DNA of 64,000 nucleotides from Rhodoblastus sp963713695 (lineage in GTDB: Bacteria > Pseudomonadota > Alphaproteobacteria > Rhizobiales > Beijerinckiaceae): NCBI GenBank assembly GCA_963713695.1, contig CAVQMU010000010.1, positions 62,001 to 126,000 on the forward strand, in the 5' to 3' direction. Position numbers and translations under genes: made by a program. Under the pieces are notes generated by a model. The model worked only from the letters and a program-made list of their open reading frames with translations, was not told the origin of the DNA and searched no databases. How positions within the stretch are numbered: position 1 is the stretch's first letter; the number at the start of each line of letters is the position of its first letter. Of this stretch, positions 8,742 to 19,282 are shown piece after piece.

Positions 8742-9335
8742 ATGGACAGACGCGTCTTCCTGGCGAGCGCATTGGCATTCGCGTCGGCGCCGTTGTTTGC
8801 GAAAGCGCAGCAGGCGCCGAAGCTGGTTTCCGTCGTCCGCCCGACGATCGTCAAGCAGAGATGCGGCGAGTGGTGTTGGGCGGCTTCGGCTTCGATGATC
8901 TTCGGCCATCTCGGCCACGCCATCGATCAAACCCGCATCGTCGAGAAGGTCTATGACGGCTTGCTATGCGTCGCCGCGCGGCCGGTCACCATAACTACAA
9001 TCCTCAACGTTCCCTGGGTCGACGACGACAGCAAGCTGTTCGTTCCCCAGATCGAAGCGCGTTTCGATCAATCCTGCGCCATCGACACTCTGACGAGCGC
9101 ATTCATTCTTGACGAGTTGCTGCAGGACAGAATGCTGCTTTACGCCAGCACTCGCCATTGCGTTGCTGTTTCGGGCGCCTATTATTTCGAAACCCCCGCC
9201 GGCCCGAAAATCGTGAGCGTCATTGTCATGGATCCATGGCCGGGCGGCCCGGATGAGCGCTTTCTGACCGAAGCGGAAATGCGGCCCGCCTTTTTGGGCG
9301 GTGAGATGACTTATCTAGCCGCTGTTCGGATTTAG
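8742..9335 (+). CDS. Secreted papain-like cysteine peptidase (C39-like / AvrRpt2-like)
   Basis: A 197-residue protein. The start MDRRVFLASALAFASAPLFA is a Tat- or Sec-type signal ending in AKAQQ. The mature N-terminus carries the papain-like nucleophile box KQRCGEWCWAASASMIFGH, with Cys preceding WAA as in papain-like and C39-like peptidases. A plausible catalytic His is in YASTRHCVAVSGAYY, with an acidic residue after it (VIVMDPWPG). An in-frame ATG further upstream (8631) would place the terminator-like hairpin inside the coding region and bury the signal, so 8742 is preferred. A peptidase acting on envelope or secreted proteins is likely; the substrate is unknown. The gene stands alone. 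Confidence 0.75.
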   Translation: MDRRVFLASALAFASAPLFAKAQQAPKLVSVVRPTIVKQRCGEWCWAASASMIFGHLGHAIDQTRIVEKVYDGLLCVAARPVTITTILNVPWVDDDSKLFVPQIEARFDQSCAIDTLTSAFILDELLQDRMLLYASTRHCVAVSGAYYFETPAGPKIVSVIVMDPWPGGPDERFLTEAEMRPAFLGGEMTYLAAVRI

Positions 9336-9358
9336 GCGTTCAGCTTGGCGCTGACCGG

Positions 9359-10640
9359 TCACTTCTTGTCGGACGGAGGTTGCGCGATCTTGACCTTCTG
9401 CCCTTCTGCGAGATCGACCATCGGATTGAGCACTACGTTTTCGCCCGGCTCGACCCCGGCGGATACTTCGATCGAAGACCCGAAATCACGGGTGACGCTG
9501 ACCTTGCGCAAATGCGCCTGATCCTCGGCCACCACCGCGACCTGCTGTCCGTCGCGGTTGAAGATCAGCGCCTCCGCGGGAACGATCATCGCCGGCGTTT
9601 TGCGTGGAATGTGCAGCTCTACAAGGCAATAGGCGCCCGCCGACAAAGCGCCGTCCGGGTTGGGCACGTCGGCTTCCACCAGCAAGGTGCGGGTGCCCTG
9701 CTGCAGCGCGCCGGCCACTGCGGGTGATCTTGCCGGGGAAGACGCGGCCCGGTATTTCCGGCACGCGGACATCGACGCCGTCACCGGTCGAAAGTTCAAA
9801 AGCCTGATCTTGGGGCACATAGACCTGGACGCGAATTGTCGAGGTCTGCTGCAGATTGAACATCAGGGTCGCGCCGGTCTGCACCAGCGCGCCAACGTCG
9901 ACGGCGCGCAGGGTGACGACGCCGTCGAAGGGCGCGACGACGGTCAGGTAATCCCTTTGCTGGCGTAAAACCTTGATCGCGTTGTTCTGCGCGGATTCGC
10001 TCGCCTGCGCCGCGCCAAGCGCCGCCTGCTGCGCCGCATAATTGAGGCGGTCGTTATCGCCCTGCTGTCGGGTGACCCAGCCCTGGCGCACCAGCACGGC
10101 GCTGCGGTCGTTGGTGACCTGCGCCAGCTTCTGGTTGGCGTCGCTCTGCCGGATGGTCGCCTCCGCCTGCGCCTTCGCCGCCTCGGCTTGCGCGATCTGG
10201 TGGTCGAGTTCCGGCGCGGTCAGCACCGCCAGAACGTCGCCCGTCTTGACGCGATCGCCGATATCGACGTTGCGCTTTTCGATATAGCCGTTGGCGCGGG
10301 CGTAAATGTCGGCGTTGGCATAGGCCAGCGTCGCGCCGGGCAGGGTGATGTCGATCATCGGAGGCGCCGCTTTGATCGCCGCGACGCGGACGGTCGGCGA
10401 CATGTCCCGGTATTGCTGCTTGGCGTCGACCGCCGTCTCTCGCGCCGCATGCGATCGCCAGGCGCCAAGTGCAAGTCCGGCGACGATAATGAGCAGCACG
10501 ACGAGGCCCAGGCGCCTGCGTTGCCGCTTTCGTTGCGCCGCGATGGGGCAATCGGCGGCGGGCGGCGGCGGCGCCCGCCAGCGTGTGTCGGTTTCGAAAT
10601 CGGAGCGGCGCGTTGGGCCGATGGGCAAGTTCTCATTCAT
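9359..10640 (-). CDS. RND efflux periplasmic adaptor (membrane fusion protein), frame broken
   Basis: An HlyD/MexA-type adaptor of about 425 residues. A cytoplasmic Arg-rich start leads to one membrane anchor (LGLVVLLIIVAGLALGAW). A barrel-sandwich lipoyl half-motif follows (ANGYIEKRNVDIGDRVKTGD), then an alpha-helical hairpin rich in Ala and Gln, and a second half-motif (LTVVAPFDGVVTLRAVDVGA). The frame breaks near 9718-9724. The first frame runs to FPGKITR, and the coherent continuation VAGALQQGTRTLLVEADVPN through PSDKK lies in another frame and ends at 9359. It overlaps the stop of the RND pump gene by four bases, so the pump is transcribed first and the adaptor second. No outer-membrane channel gene is nearby. 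Confidence 0.85.
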
Positions 10641-13600
10641 TCCTTTGCCGCCTCTTCCAATTCTGAAGTCTCGAACACGCCATGCGCCGGCTTGTTATCG
10701 TTGCCGCGACGCAGGACGGCGAAAAGATAGGGTACGATCAAAAGGGTTGTCGGCGTGGCGAACAGCAGGCCGCCGATGACCGCGCGGGCGAGCACGGCGT
10801 TCTGCTCATCGCCTGCGCCGCCGATCGCCATGGGTATCATGCCGACGATCATCGCCGCCGCCGTCATCAGCACCGGGCGAATTCGCGTATGGCCTGCCTC
10901 GATCGCAGCGTCGAAGGAATTCACGCCCGCCAGTTGCCGTTCCCGGGCGAAAGTCACCAGCAGGATCGAATTGGCCGAGGCGACGCCGACCGCCATGATC
11001 GCGCCCATGAGAGCGGGAACCGACAGGTTTGTGCCGGTGACGAACAGCATGGTCAGGATGCCGCAGAAAGTCGCAGGCAGCGCCAGGACGACGACCAGGG
11101 GATCGCCGAAGTTCTGATAGTTCACTACCATCAGGAAATAGACCAGCACCGAAGCGAACAGGAGGCCAAGCCCCAGGTTCCGGAAGGAATTGCGCATCGA
11201 CTGGATCTGCCCGACTACTTCGATACGGTTGCCAGGCTTGAGCTGCGGGCTCAGGTCCGCGACGATCCTGTCGAGGACGCGCGACGCCGAGCCGAGATCT
11301 ATGCCCTGGAGGCTGGCGTAGATTTCGTAAACAGGCTGGATGTTGGCCTGATTGGCGTTGGTCGGGACGCTGTCGCGTTTCAGGCTGGCCACATTGGACA
11401 AAAGGCCGGGAACCGGCGCGCTGCCCACGCCGGCGAGCGCCGTGGAGACCGGAATGTTGCGGAGGTCATTCATCGAGGCGATGCGCGGTTCCGGCGTTTG
11501 CACGGCGAAGAAATAGGGAATGCCGCTCGCCGGATCGGTCCAGAAGTTGGGCGAAACCTGTTCCGACGAACTCAGCGCGATATTCAGGTTGTTGGCGATG
11601 GCGCCGGCGTTCAGGCCAAGTTCGAGGGCGCGGGCGCGGTCGATGGTGGCGGTAAAGGCCGGCGCGTCGACTTCCTGTTGCAGATGCGCGTCGGCGAAGC
11701 CTGGCTCGGCCGCAAGGCGGCGCTCGATTTCGCGCGCAACGCGCAGATTATTGGCGCGGTCATAGCCGACCGTGCGGATGTCGATCTGCGCGGGCAAGCC
11801 GAAATTGAGGATCTGCGTCACCATGTCAGCGGCCTGGAAATAGAAGACCGCCTGCGGAAAGTCCTGGCGCAGCGACAGCCTGAGCTTGTCGATATAGGTC
11901 TGTGTCGGCGCGTGGCCTTCCTTCAGCTCCACGATGATGACGCCGTCGTTGACGCCGATGGTCGAGCCGTCGGCGAACGCCAGGTTATAGGTGCGGGCGG
12001 GAAGGCCGATATTGTCGACGATGCGCTCGCGCTGATCGTTCGGGATCGTTTCGCGAATCTTGTCCTCGACCTGCTGGAAGAGAGCTTCCGTCGCCTCGAT
12101 GCGCATGCCCGCGGGACCGCGCACATGCAGCTGGATCTGGCCTCCGTCGATGGTGGGGAAGAAGTCGCGACCGACCATCGTGTACATTGCGGCGGCCAAG
12201 GCCAGGATCAGGACGATGACCACGGGAATGACGAGACGATGCGACAGCAGCGATTGCAACAATTGCGCGTAATTTTCGCGCATCGATTCGAACCGCGTTT
12301 CAAACCCGTGGCTGAGGCGCTGGAACAGGTTTTTCGGCGGCCCCGCGTCATGTTTTTCGTAGCGCAGCAGCAGGCCGATGATGATGGGCGTCAGCGTCCG
12401 CGACAAGCCATAGGACGCGAGCATGGCGAAGACGACCGCGAGCCCGAGCGGCGTGAACAGGAATTTCGCGGGACCGTCGAGAAACACGACAGAGGTGAAG
12501 ACGGCGCAAATCGCCAGGGTCGAGACCAGGGTCGGCACGGCGATGCCCGCCGAGCCGTGCAGGGTCGCCTGTGGCAGAGACTGATGTTCTTCCGTCAGCA
12601 GGCGATGGGTGTTCTCGATGGTGACGGTCGAAGTCGTCGACAAGAATGCCGATCGCCAGCGCCAGGCCGCCGAGGGTCATCGTGTTCAGCGTATAGCCGA
12701 GCGCGTGCAGCACGACCAGCGAGGCGAGGATCGACAAGGGAATCGAAATCATCACCACCAGGGTCGAGCGCCATGAAGCCAGAAACAGTAGGATCATCAG
12801 GGCGGTGAGGCCGGCGGCGATCAGGCCCTCGCGCAGAACGCCCGTCACCGCTTCGCGTACGAACACCGATTGGTCGAGCAATTCGGAGATTTCCAATCCG
12901 GGCGGCGCGGCGGCGCGCAACGTCTTCAAGGCCTCGCGCACGCCATTGACCACATCGAGCGTCGAGGCGTTGCCGTTCTTGAGGACGCTGATCAGGACCG
13001 AGCGGCGGCCATCCTCGCGCACGATGTTCTGCTGGACCAGCCAGCCGTCATGCACCTGCCCGATGTCGCGCACGAAAACCATGGCGCCATTGACGGCCTT
13101 GATCGGCATGTCGTTCAATTCAGCGATGCTCGCCGGCGTCGCATTGGTTTTCACCACATATTGAGCGTTGCCGAGTTTTGCCGTTCCCGAGGGCGCGGTG
13201 AGATTTTGCGCATTGACGGCGCTGACGACGTCGAGGGGAGTGAGGCCTCGCGCCGCGAGCTTGTTGGAGTCGATATCGACCATGATCTGGCGATACTTGC
13301 CGCCCGACGGCGTCGGCAGGGTGACGCCGGGTACTGGCGCCAGGCCCTGCCGCAGCCGATAGATGCCGTAATCGTAAAGCTGCTGCTCACTCATCGAATT
13401 GGAACTGAGACTGATCTGCAGCACCGGGACGCTTGAAGCGTTGAATTGCACCACCACCGGCGACTGGATGCCGGGCGGCAGAATGACGCGGATGAAATTT
13501 GTTGCGGATATGATTTGCGAAACGGCGAGATCGATATTGACGTCAGGCTGAAAGTATATTTTCTGAACCGAGAGGCCATCGAGGGTCTGCGCCTCCATGT

Positions 13601-13838
13601 TTTTGATGCCGTTCACGTTCGAACTGATCACATATTGGCTGTAGGTGGTGACGCGCTGCTCCATTTCCGGCGTGCTCAAGCCAGTGTATTGCCAGATCAC
13701 CGTCACAACGGGGATATTGATTTCAGGAAAGATGTCCGCCGGCATGGACTTGATCGCCAATCCGCCCAGGAAAACGATCAGCGCCGCCAGGACGTAGAAG
13801 GTATGCGGAAACCGCAAAGCAAAACGGACGATGCCCAT
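10637..13838 (-). CDS. RND efflux inner-membrane transporter (AcrB/MMPL family), frame broken
   Basis: Two adjoining frames make one RND pump of about 1,065 residues. The N-terminal half starts at MGIVRFALRFPHTFYVLAAL (ATG 13838) and runs through IFPEINIPVVTVIWQYTGLS and TMTLGGLALAIGILVDD. The C-terminal half resumes with STVTIENTHRLL and ends at AKE. One surplus T (AA at 12631-12632 on the plus strand) accounts for the break: GAC GAC TCG would restore LVDDSTVTIEN. The usual RND layout is present, with TM1, a large periplasmic loop, the TM4 segment with LVDD, a second loop, and TM10 (MAVGVASANSILLVTFARER). The pump uses the proton gradient to expel hydrophobic compounds or metals. Asp-Asp in TM4 supports proton-coupled export of organic compounds. 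Confidence 0.87.
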
Positions 13839-13908
13839 GAATTGCAGCCAATTTGTTTTCTGGATGACGCCGAACGCGCACGAGACCGCCCCTGTTCGCG
13901 CAGTTTGG

Positions 13909-14811
13909 TTGAAATGGCCATTTTTGGTCAATAATCCAGCGGCCTACGCTGCAAGGCGACTTTTGCGCCTGCGCACGGAGGGAGTTGATCTTTTCACAGC
14001 AGCTCTCGTCGCTTTGTTAATTTGCGTAGCGCCGGCCAGGGCGGAAGGCGACCTGCGCGGCGAGGTCTGCCGCATGATCGAGCAGGCGGCTGCGAAGCAC
14101 GGCCTTCCCTCCGCCTTCCTTACCCGGCTGATCTGGCAGGAAAGCGCGTTTCGTTCGCATGCGGTCTCCGGCGCCGGCGCCCAGGGGATCGCCCAGTTCA
14201 TGCCCGGCACGGCGGGAGAACGCGGCCTCGCCGATCCCTTTGATCCCGAGCAGGCCATTCCCAAGGCGGCGGAATTTTTGGCCGAACTGCGCGCGAAATT
14301 TGGCAATCTCGGCCTTGCGGCGGCGGCCTACAACGGCGGTCCGCAGCGGGTGACGAACTGGCTTGCCGGCACGGGCGGCCTGCCATACGAAACCCAGGAC
14401 TATGTCGAGATCGTCACCCGCCATGCCGCCGAGGATTGGCGCGACGGCGCGGCTGCCGCGCCCAAGGAGGCCGATCTCGCAAAAGGCGGGACCTGCCTGC
14501 AGACGGCGGCGAATATAGCAGTGCACGAGCCGCGGCGCTTCGCCGGATCGACGCTGACGGCGCCCTGGGGCGTGCAACTCGCCGGCGCCTTCAAGAAGGG
14601 CGCGGCGCTGGCGGCCTATGGACGGGCAAGGCGCCAGTTCGCCGGACTGATCGGCCAGGTTGAGCCGATGGTGCTCGGCCGGCGCGCGCCGGGACGCGGT
14701 TTCGCCCGGTTCTGGGCGGTGCGCGTGCCGTCGAAAAGCCGCGCGGGGGCGGAGGCGATTTGCGCAAAAATCGAGCATGCCGGCGGAGCCTGCGCCGTAC
14801 TCAAGACATGA
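13909..14811 (+). CDS. Lytic transglycosylase (SLT) with SPOR-like C-terminus
   Basis: A soluble lytic transglycosylase domain begins near CRMIEQAAAKHGLPSAFLTR. The catalytic Glu is in LIWQESAFRSHAVSGAGAQG, followed by IAQFMPGTAGERGL and AAAAYNGGPQRVTNWL, which match the SLT fold. The C-terminal 80 residues (FARFWAVRVPSKSRAGAEAI to CAVLKT) resemble a SPOR peptidoglycan-binding unit. The start is uncertain: the frame opens at 13831, a TTG lies at 13909, and a signal-like stretch LFTAALVALLICVAPARAEG lies at 13987-14046. A good ribosome site (13976-13983) precedes no in-frame start, so an undetected indel is possible. The enzyme cleaves glycan strands in the periplasm. It is divergent from the RND pump. 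Confidence 0.8.
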   Translation: MKWPFLVNNPAAYAARRLLRLRTEGVDLFTAALVALLICVAPARAEGDLRGEVCRMIEQAAAKHGLPSAFLTRLIWQESAFRSHAVSGAGAQGIAQFMPGTAGERGLADPFDPEQAIPKAAEFLAELRAKFGNLGLAAAAYNGGPQRVTNWLAGTGGLPYETQDYVEIVTRHAAEDWRDGAAAAPKEADLAKGGTCLQTAANIAVHEPRRFAGSTLTAPWGVQLAGAFKKGAALAAYGRARRQFAGLIGQVEPMVLGRRAPGRGFARFWAVRVPSKSRAGAEAICAKIEHAGGACAVLKT

Positions 14812-14900
14812 TCGCCAAGGCATGATGGGACAATAGTTAATCGCTCTTTACAAATCGGCTCACGTTTCGCAAAAAGGCCCATCGCTCGAGCGCGGCAATG

Positions 14901-14963
14901 GTTCGCCAAGAGTTTGGTTTGGTTAGCCAAGAGTCTGGTTTGATTCGCCAAGAGTCTGGTCGC
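14901..14963 (+). repeat. Three tandem 21-bp repeats upstream of the L,D-transpeptidase gene
   Basis: Units at 14901-14921, 14922-14942 and 14943-14963 share the core GCCAAGAGTyTGGTTTG, with one to three changes between units. They end 20 bases before the ATG of the next gene. No coding function is apparent. Confidence 0.75.
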
Positions 14964-14982
14964 CAAGCGAAGAGGAAATTGC

Positions 14983-15876
14983 ATGTCGACGAAGAAAAAG
15001 TTTCGTTTTCTCCTGCTGGCCGGCCTGTTGCTGAGCGTAACGGCGCCGCAGGCGAACGCGCAATTCTGGTTTTCCGCTCCCGAGCCTGCGCCCGCGCCCA
15101 AGCCGAAGCCGCGCAAGCAGGTCAGGCAGCAGCAAAAGCCTGTTACGCAGCCTGCCGAGCAGCATTCCTTCTCACTTTTCGGCGACCCGGAGCCGCAGCC
15201 CGCGCCGCGTCAGTTGGCGCGGCCCGCCGCCCCGCCAGTCCAGCGCCAGCGGGTGGCCCGACCTGTAGACATAGACGAGGGCGTCGTCTCTCCCGCCGCG
15301 CGCGAATCGCTGCTGGAGCCGGAAAGGCGCGGCCATGGCGGCGCGCCGGGCGTGGCGGCCCTGCCGGCCGACGCCGATCCCAATTATTCGACTCCGGTCG
15401 ATCTCGATTCGAGCGTCAACTACAAGCAGACGACCCAGCATGTGGTCAGCGACCCCACCGACGAATCGGCGGGAACGCTGACCATCAACACCGGCAGGCG
15501 CAAGCTCTACTATTCGCTTGGCGACGGGCAGGCGGTGGAATATTCCATCGCCGTCGGCAAGGCGGGCTTCGCCTGGAAGGGCGACGCCACCGTCGGCCGC
15601 AAGGCGTTCTGGCCCGGCTGGACTCCGCCGCCCGAAATGATCGAGCGCCGTCCCGAATTGCCCGTGCATATGGACGGCAGCATGTCCAATCCGCTCGGCG
15701 CCCGCGCGCTCTATCTGTTCCAGGGCAACAAGGACACCCTGTTCCGCATCCATGGCACCAACGAGCCGAGCTCCATTGGCCACGCCGCATCGTCCGGCTG
15801 CATCCGCATGATGAACGCCGACGTCATCGACCTCTACGGCCGGGTCACCAAGGGCGCCCATGTCGTCGTGATGTGA
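14983..15876 (+). CDS. L,D-transpeptidase (YkuD/ErfK family)
   Basis: A 297-residue protein. The signal peptide (RFLLLAGLLLSVTAPQANAQ) is followed by a Pro-rich, Lys/Arg-rich linker (residues 30-130) that would span the periplasm. The YkuD catalytic domain (about 160-297) has SAGTLTINTGRRKLYYSLGD and YSIAVGKAGFAWKGDATVGR. The active-site block is FRIHGTNEPSSIGHAASSGC, with His257 and Cys273, then IRMMNADVIDL. The enzyme forms 3-3 cross-links in peptidoglycan or attaches proteins to it, as is common in Rhizobiales, whose walls are rich in such links. The leader carries the 21-bp tandem repeats. A possible 35-codon frame follows on the same strand. Confidence 0.92.
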   Translation: MSTKKKFRFLLLAGLLLSVTAPQANAQFWFSAPEPAPAPKPKPRKQVRQQQKPVTQPAEQHSFSLFGDPEPQPAPRQLARPAAPPVQRQRVARPVDIDEGVVSPAARESLLEPERRGHGGAPGVAALPADADPNYSTPVDLDSSVNYKQTTQHVVSDPTDESAGTLTINTGRRKLYYSLGDGQAVEYSIAVGKAGFAWKGDATVGRKAFWPGWTPPPEMIERRPELPVHMDGSMSNPLGARALYLFQGNKDTLFRIHGTNEPSSIGHAASSGCIRMMNADVIDLYGRVTKGAHVVVM

Positions 15877-15886
15877 GGCGTCCGTC

Positions 15887-15994
15887 ATGCGCCTCCTGAA
15901 ATTTGGCAGCCTGATGCTCGCCGCCGGCCTGGTCCTTGCGCCATGGCAAGCGCGCCTCAGCGCGCCGAAAACGACAGATTGGTCGAGCCTGTAA
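15887..15994 (+). CDS. Possible small exported or membrane peptide
   Basis: ATG 15887 opens a 35-codon frame beginning MRLLKFGSLMLAAGLVLAPW, a signal-peptide or single membrane-helix sequence, ending at TAA 15992-15994. It lies 10 bases after the transpeptidase stop on the same strand and overlaps the 3' end of tonB on the other strand. No clear ribosome site is visible. It could be a real small protein translated after the transpeptidase, or a remnant of a longer gene. Confidence 0.3.
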   Translation: MRLLKFGSLMLAAGLVLAPWQARLSAPKTTDWSSL

Positions 15995-16768
15995 AATGAC
16001 CGCCGGGCGGAGGCGGGGCGTGGAACGCCGCCATCATGGCCGCCGCGGCCGCGGAAAGCCGCGAATCGCTCGCACTGGCGGAATGCGAGACGATGCGGCC
16101 TGACGGTCCCACCGTGAAGGTCACGTGGACGCTGCCCGTCGCCCCCTGCGCCCTGCTGGCGCCGATCGATTTCAGGCGTTGCAGCTGCGAGACGACGATC
16201 GAGCCATAAGCGGCGCGTGACGGGCCCGAAGTCTGCGCCGCCTCGCGTTTCCTTTCATCGGCCTTGGCCTTGGCGGCCTTTTCGCGCGCTTCGTCGCGCT
16301 TTTCCCGCGCCTCCTCGCGCTTTTCGCGCTCTCTCTGCTCAAGCTTTTCCTGCTTGCGCTTTTCTTCGAGCTTTTCGCGGAAAATTTCCTTCCGCCGCTC
16401 TTCGGCGCGGTCGGGTTGAGGCTTTGGCAAGGGAATGGGCAGGATTGGCTGCGGAACCGCCTGCGGCGGCGGCGGAGGGGGTGGTTCGGGAGCCGGGGGA
16501 GGCGGCGGCGGTTCGGGCAGCGCCTTTTCCTGCGGCGGCGGCGCCTCGGCGGCGGGCTGCGGCTGCGTCTGCGGCTGCGGCGTCTCCGCGGGCTCGACGT
16601 TTGGCGGGAGTATCGCGACATCGATCGAGGGCAGGGGGGTCGGCGTCTCCACGCGCGCCAGCCCGATCACCAGGGCGGCCGCGAGATTGATCGCCAGGCC
16701 GACGGCCAGGGCCAGAGGTCGAAGCCAGTTCGGCCGCAACCAGAGGCTTGCGGACTGAGCCTCGGCGG

Positions 16769-16772
<4 letters not shown>
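15957..16772 (-). CDS. tonB: Energy transducer TonB
   Basis: A 271-residue TonB-type protein. A short cytoplasmic start and one membrane anchor (LALAVGLAINLAAALVIGLA) lead to a long Pro-rich periplasmic spacer (PPPPPPAPEPPPPPPPQ). A charged coiled segment follows (KLEEKRKQEKLEQRERE and onward), and then a C-terminal TonB domain (YGSIVVSQLQRLKSIGASRA, GSVHVTFTVGPSGRIVSHSA). It spans the periplasm to pass proton-motive energy from ExbB/ExbD to outer-membrane receptors. Its ATG overlaps the exbD stop by four bases, which makes it the last gene of exbB-exbD-tonB. No TonB-dependent receptor gene lies in the window, so the substrate (iron complex, vitamin or metal) is not shown. Confidence 0.88.
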
Positions 16773-17215
<443 letters not shown>

Positions 17216-17220
17216 CGACG

Positions 17221-17847
<627 letters not shown>

Positions 17848-17931
17848 ATTTACTCTTTATCGACTGAAAGCACCGGCGCACGCATGGAAGCGAAGCTTGG
17901 CGCCTTGTCGCTTCGGCGTCCAGTGGATCGA

Positions 17932-19131
17932 TCAGCTCTGGCCGGATTTCAGCCGATAAAAGATGTGTTTTCCGATCACATCTAGTTTTTTCATGCCGCG
18001 CGCCCAACGCGGCCGGACGTAATCGGCGTGGTAATAGGTCGCGCCGGCTATGTCGGCCAGCCAGCTCTTGCCGGCCAGCGCTTCGTCGGCCACGCGGCTC
18101 GCCTGCGCCCACGACTGGGCGTCGCGGACGCGCAGCGCCTTGCCGTCGCAGGTGAAGGAGAATTGGCACGCGTGGCGGCGGCTGCGGTTCTGGAACACCA
18201 CGCCGCAGATGGTCGAGGGATAGTTGCCGGAGACCATGCGGTTGAGCACGACCTGCGCCACCGCCGACTGGCCTGCTTCCGGCTCGCTGCGCGCCTCGAA
18301 ATAGATCGCCTGCGCGAGGCAATGCCGTTCTGCGTCAAGGCGCTCCGGCGGGATCAAGGCAAGGTAATCGCGGCGGCCAATAGCGCCTGCGGGCGTTGGC
18401 GCGACAATGGTCGTAAACGGCGCCTCGCCCTGGGCATCGAAGGGCGGCGCCGCCTGGGTCGTAAAGCGCGCCGCGGCCTGGGTCGTAAAGCGCGCCGCGG
18501 CCTGGGCATCAAAAGGAGCCGCGGCCTGCTCGGCGTTGCGGCTTGGCGGGAGCGCGGCTTCGGCGTCGCGATTGGGCTGAAAGGAGGCGACCGCTTCCGG
18601 TCCGGGAACGCGACCGCCGCTCGGCGCAAAGTTTTCCGCGAGCGGGATATGTTCCTGGCTGAAAACCAGCGCCTCGCCCCTCATTTTCGCGAGGCCGTCC
18701 TTTTCCCGCCAGCGGCCGTCGAGCGTCGGACGCAGGCCGATCCACGGATCGCCCTTGTGACTGCGGTCAACCTCGGGAAATGTCTTGACGCTGTGCTTCA
18801 TGTCGGCGCGCGGCTCGGATTCTTCCGGCGCGCTCCCCAGCTGTTCAGGCGCGCCGAGCATGAGGCGGGCCTCGTGCAGCAGGCCGCGCCCGGAATTCAT
18901 GTCAAAGGACGCAGAATAGAGTCGCGGCGCCGGCGCGAGGTTTTTCGGCATGACGGCGGCGGCGGCTGAGAGCGGCGCGCGCGAGGCGCCGGAAGGGACT
19001 TCCTGCCCGGCGTCGGCGGTGAAGGAGACGAGCAGGCCGGCGCCGAGACACCAGGGCGCCGCCACATTCGTCCCCCAGGACAGCAGCGCTCGACGACGCG
19101 CTCCACGCACATGCTTTTTCAACGACCGCAC
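17932..19131 (-). CDS. Cell-wall hydrolase, SleB-type (Hydrolase_2), with repeat linker
   Basis: A 399-residue exported protein. The Arg-rich start and hydrophobic stretch (WCLGAGLLVSFTADAG) resemble a signal anchor. The C-terminal 140 residues form a SleB/CwlJ-like hydrolase: ERHCLAQAIYFEARSEPEAG with the catalytic Glu, QSAVAQVVLNRMVSGNYPST, and ATYYHADYVRPRWARGMKKL. The middle is low-complexity linker with short tandem repeats (AAARFTTQ twice, then variants). In Rhizobiales such enzymes trim peptidoglycan during growth rather than in spores. It lies upstream of exbB on the same strand, with an 84-base gap and no clear shared transcript. Confidence 0.83.
   Translation of the reverse strand: MRSLKKHVRGARRRALLSWGTNVAAPWCLGAGLLVSFTADAGQEVPSGASRAPLSAAAAVMPKNLAPAPRLYSASFDMNSGRGLLHEARLMLGAPEQLGSAPEESEPRADMKHSVKTFPEVDRSHKGDPWIGLRPTLDGRWREKDGLAKMRGEALVFSQEHIPLAENFAPSGGRVPGPEAVASFQPNRDAEAALPPSRNAEQAAAPFDAQAAARFTTQAAARFTTQAAPPFDAQGEAPFTTIVAPTPAGAIGRRDYLALIPPERLDAERHCLAQAIYFEARSEPEAGQSAVAQVVLNRMVSGNYPSTICGVVFQNRSRRHACQFSFTCDGKALRVRDAQSWAQASRVADEALAGKSWLADIAGATYYHADYVRPRWARGMKKLDVIGKHIFYRLKSGQS
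18440..18530 (-). repeat. In-gene tandem 24-bp repeats in the SleB-type gene
   Basis: Imperfect tandem copies encode AAARFTTQ, AAARFTTQ, AAPPFDAQ, GEAPFTT and a first copy AAAPFDAQ. The nucleotide copies around GGGTCGTAAAGCGCGCCGC are nearly identical, so copy number could vary between strains. Confidence 0.6.
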
Positions 19132-19234
19132 CCACCAGACGACGCAACCAAACCGACGTTATGGTTATCGCCTGTTAGGCTTGACGGCAGGTTAGCGGAG
19201 GGCGCGGAAGGCGTGTTCTGTTATGGGACGGGGG

Positions 19235-19265
19235 GCTCCCTTCTCCCCTTGCTGGAGAAGGGAGC
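19235..19265. repeat. Perfect 12-bp inverted repeat after glyS
   Basis: GCTCCCTTCTCC (19235-19246) pairs perfectly with GGAGAAGGGAGC (19254-19265) over a 7-base loop. It lies in the 151-base gap after the glyS stop and before the SleB-type gene. It may end glyS transcription, but the sequence also looks like palindromic elements that recur between genes in Rhizobiales. Confidence 0.6.
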
Positions 19266-19282
19266 GCGCGGCATCCGGTGCG

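Noticed and set aside
10682..12808. 708-residue plus-strand open frame opposite the RND pump
   Set aside because: A shadow of the pump's C-terminal half, without signatures.
14898..15899. Alternative plus-frame protein across the 21-bp repeats and the transpeptidase gene
   Set aside because: It runs in another frame of the transpeptidase. The 7-residue periodicity at its start only reflects the 21-bp repeats.
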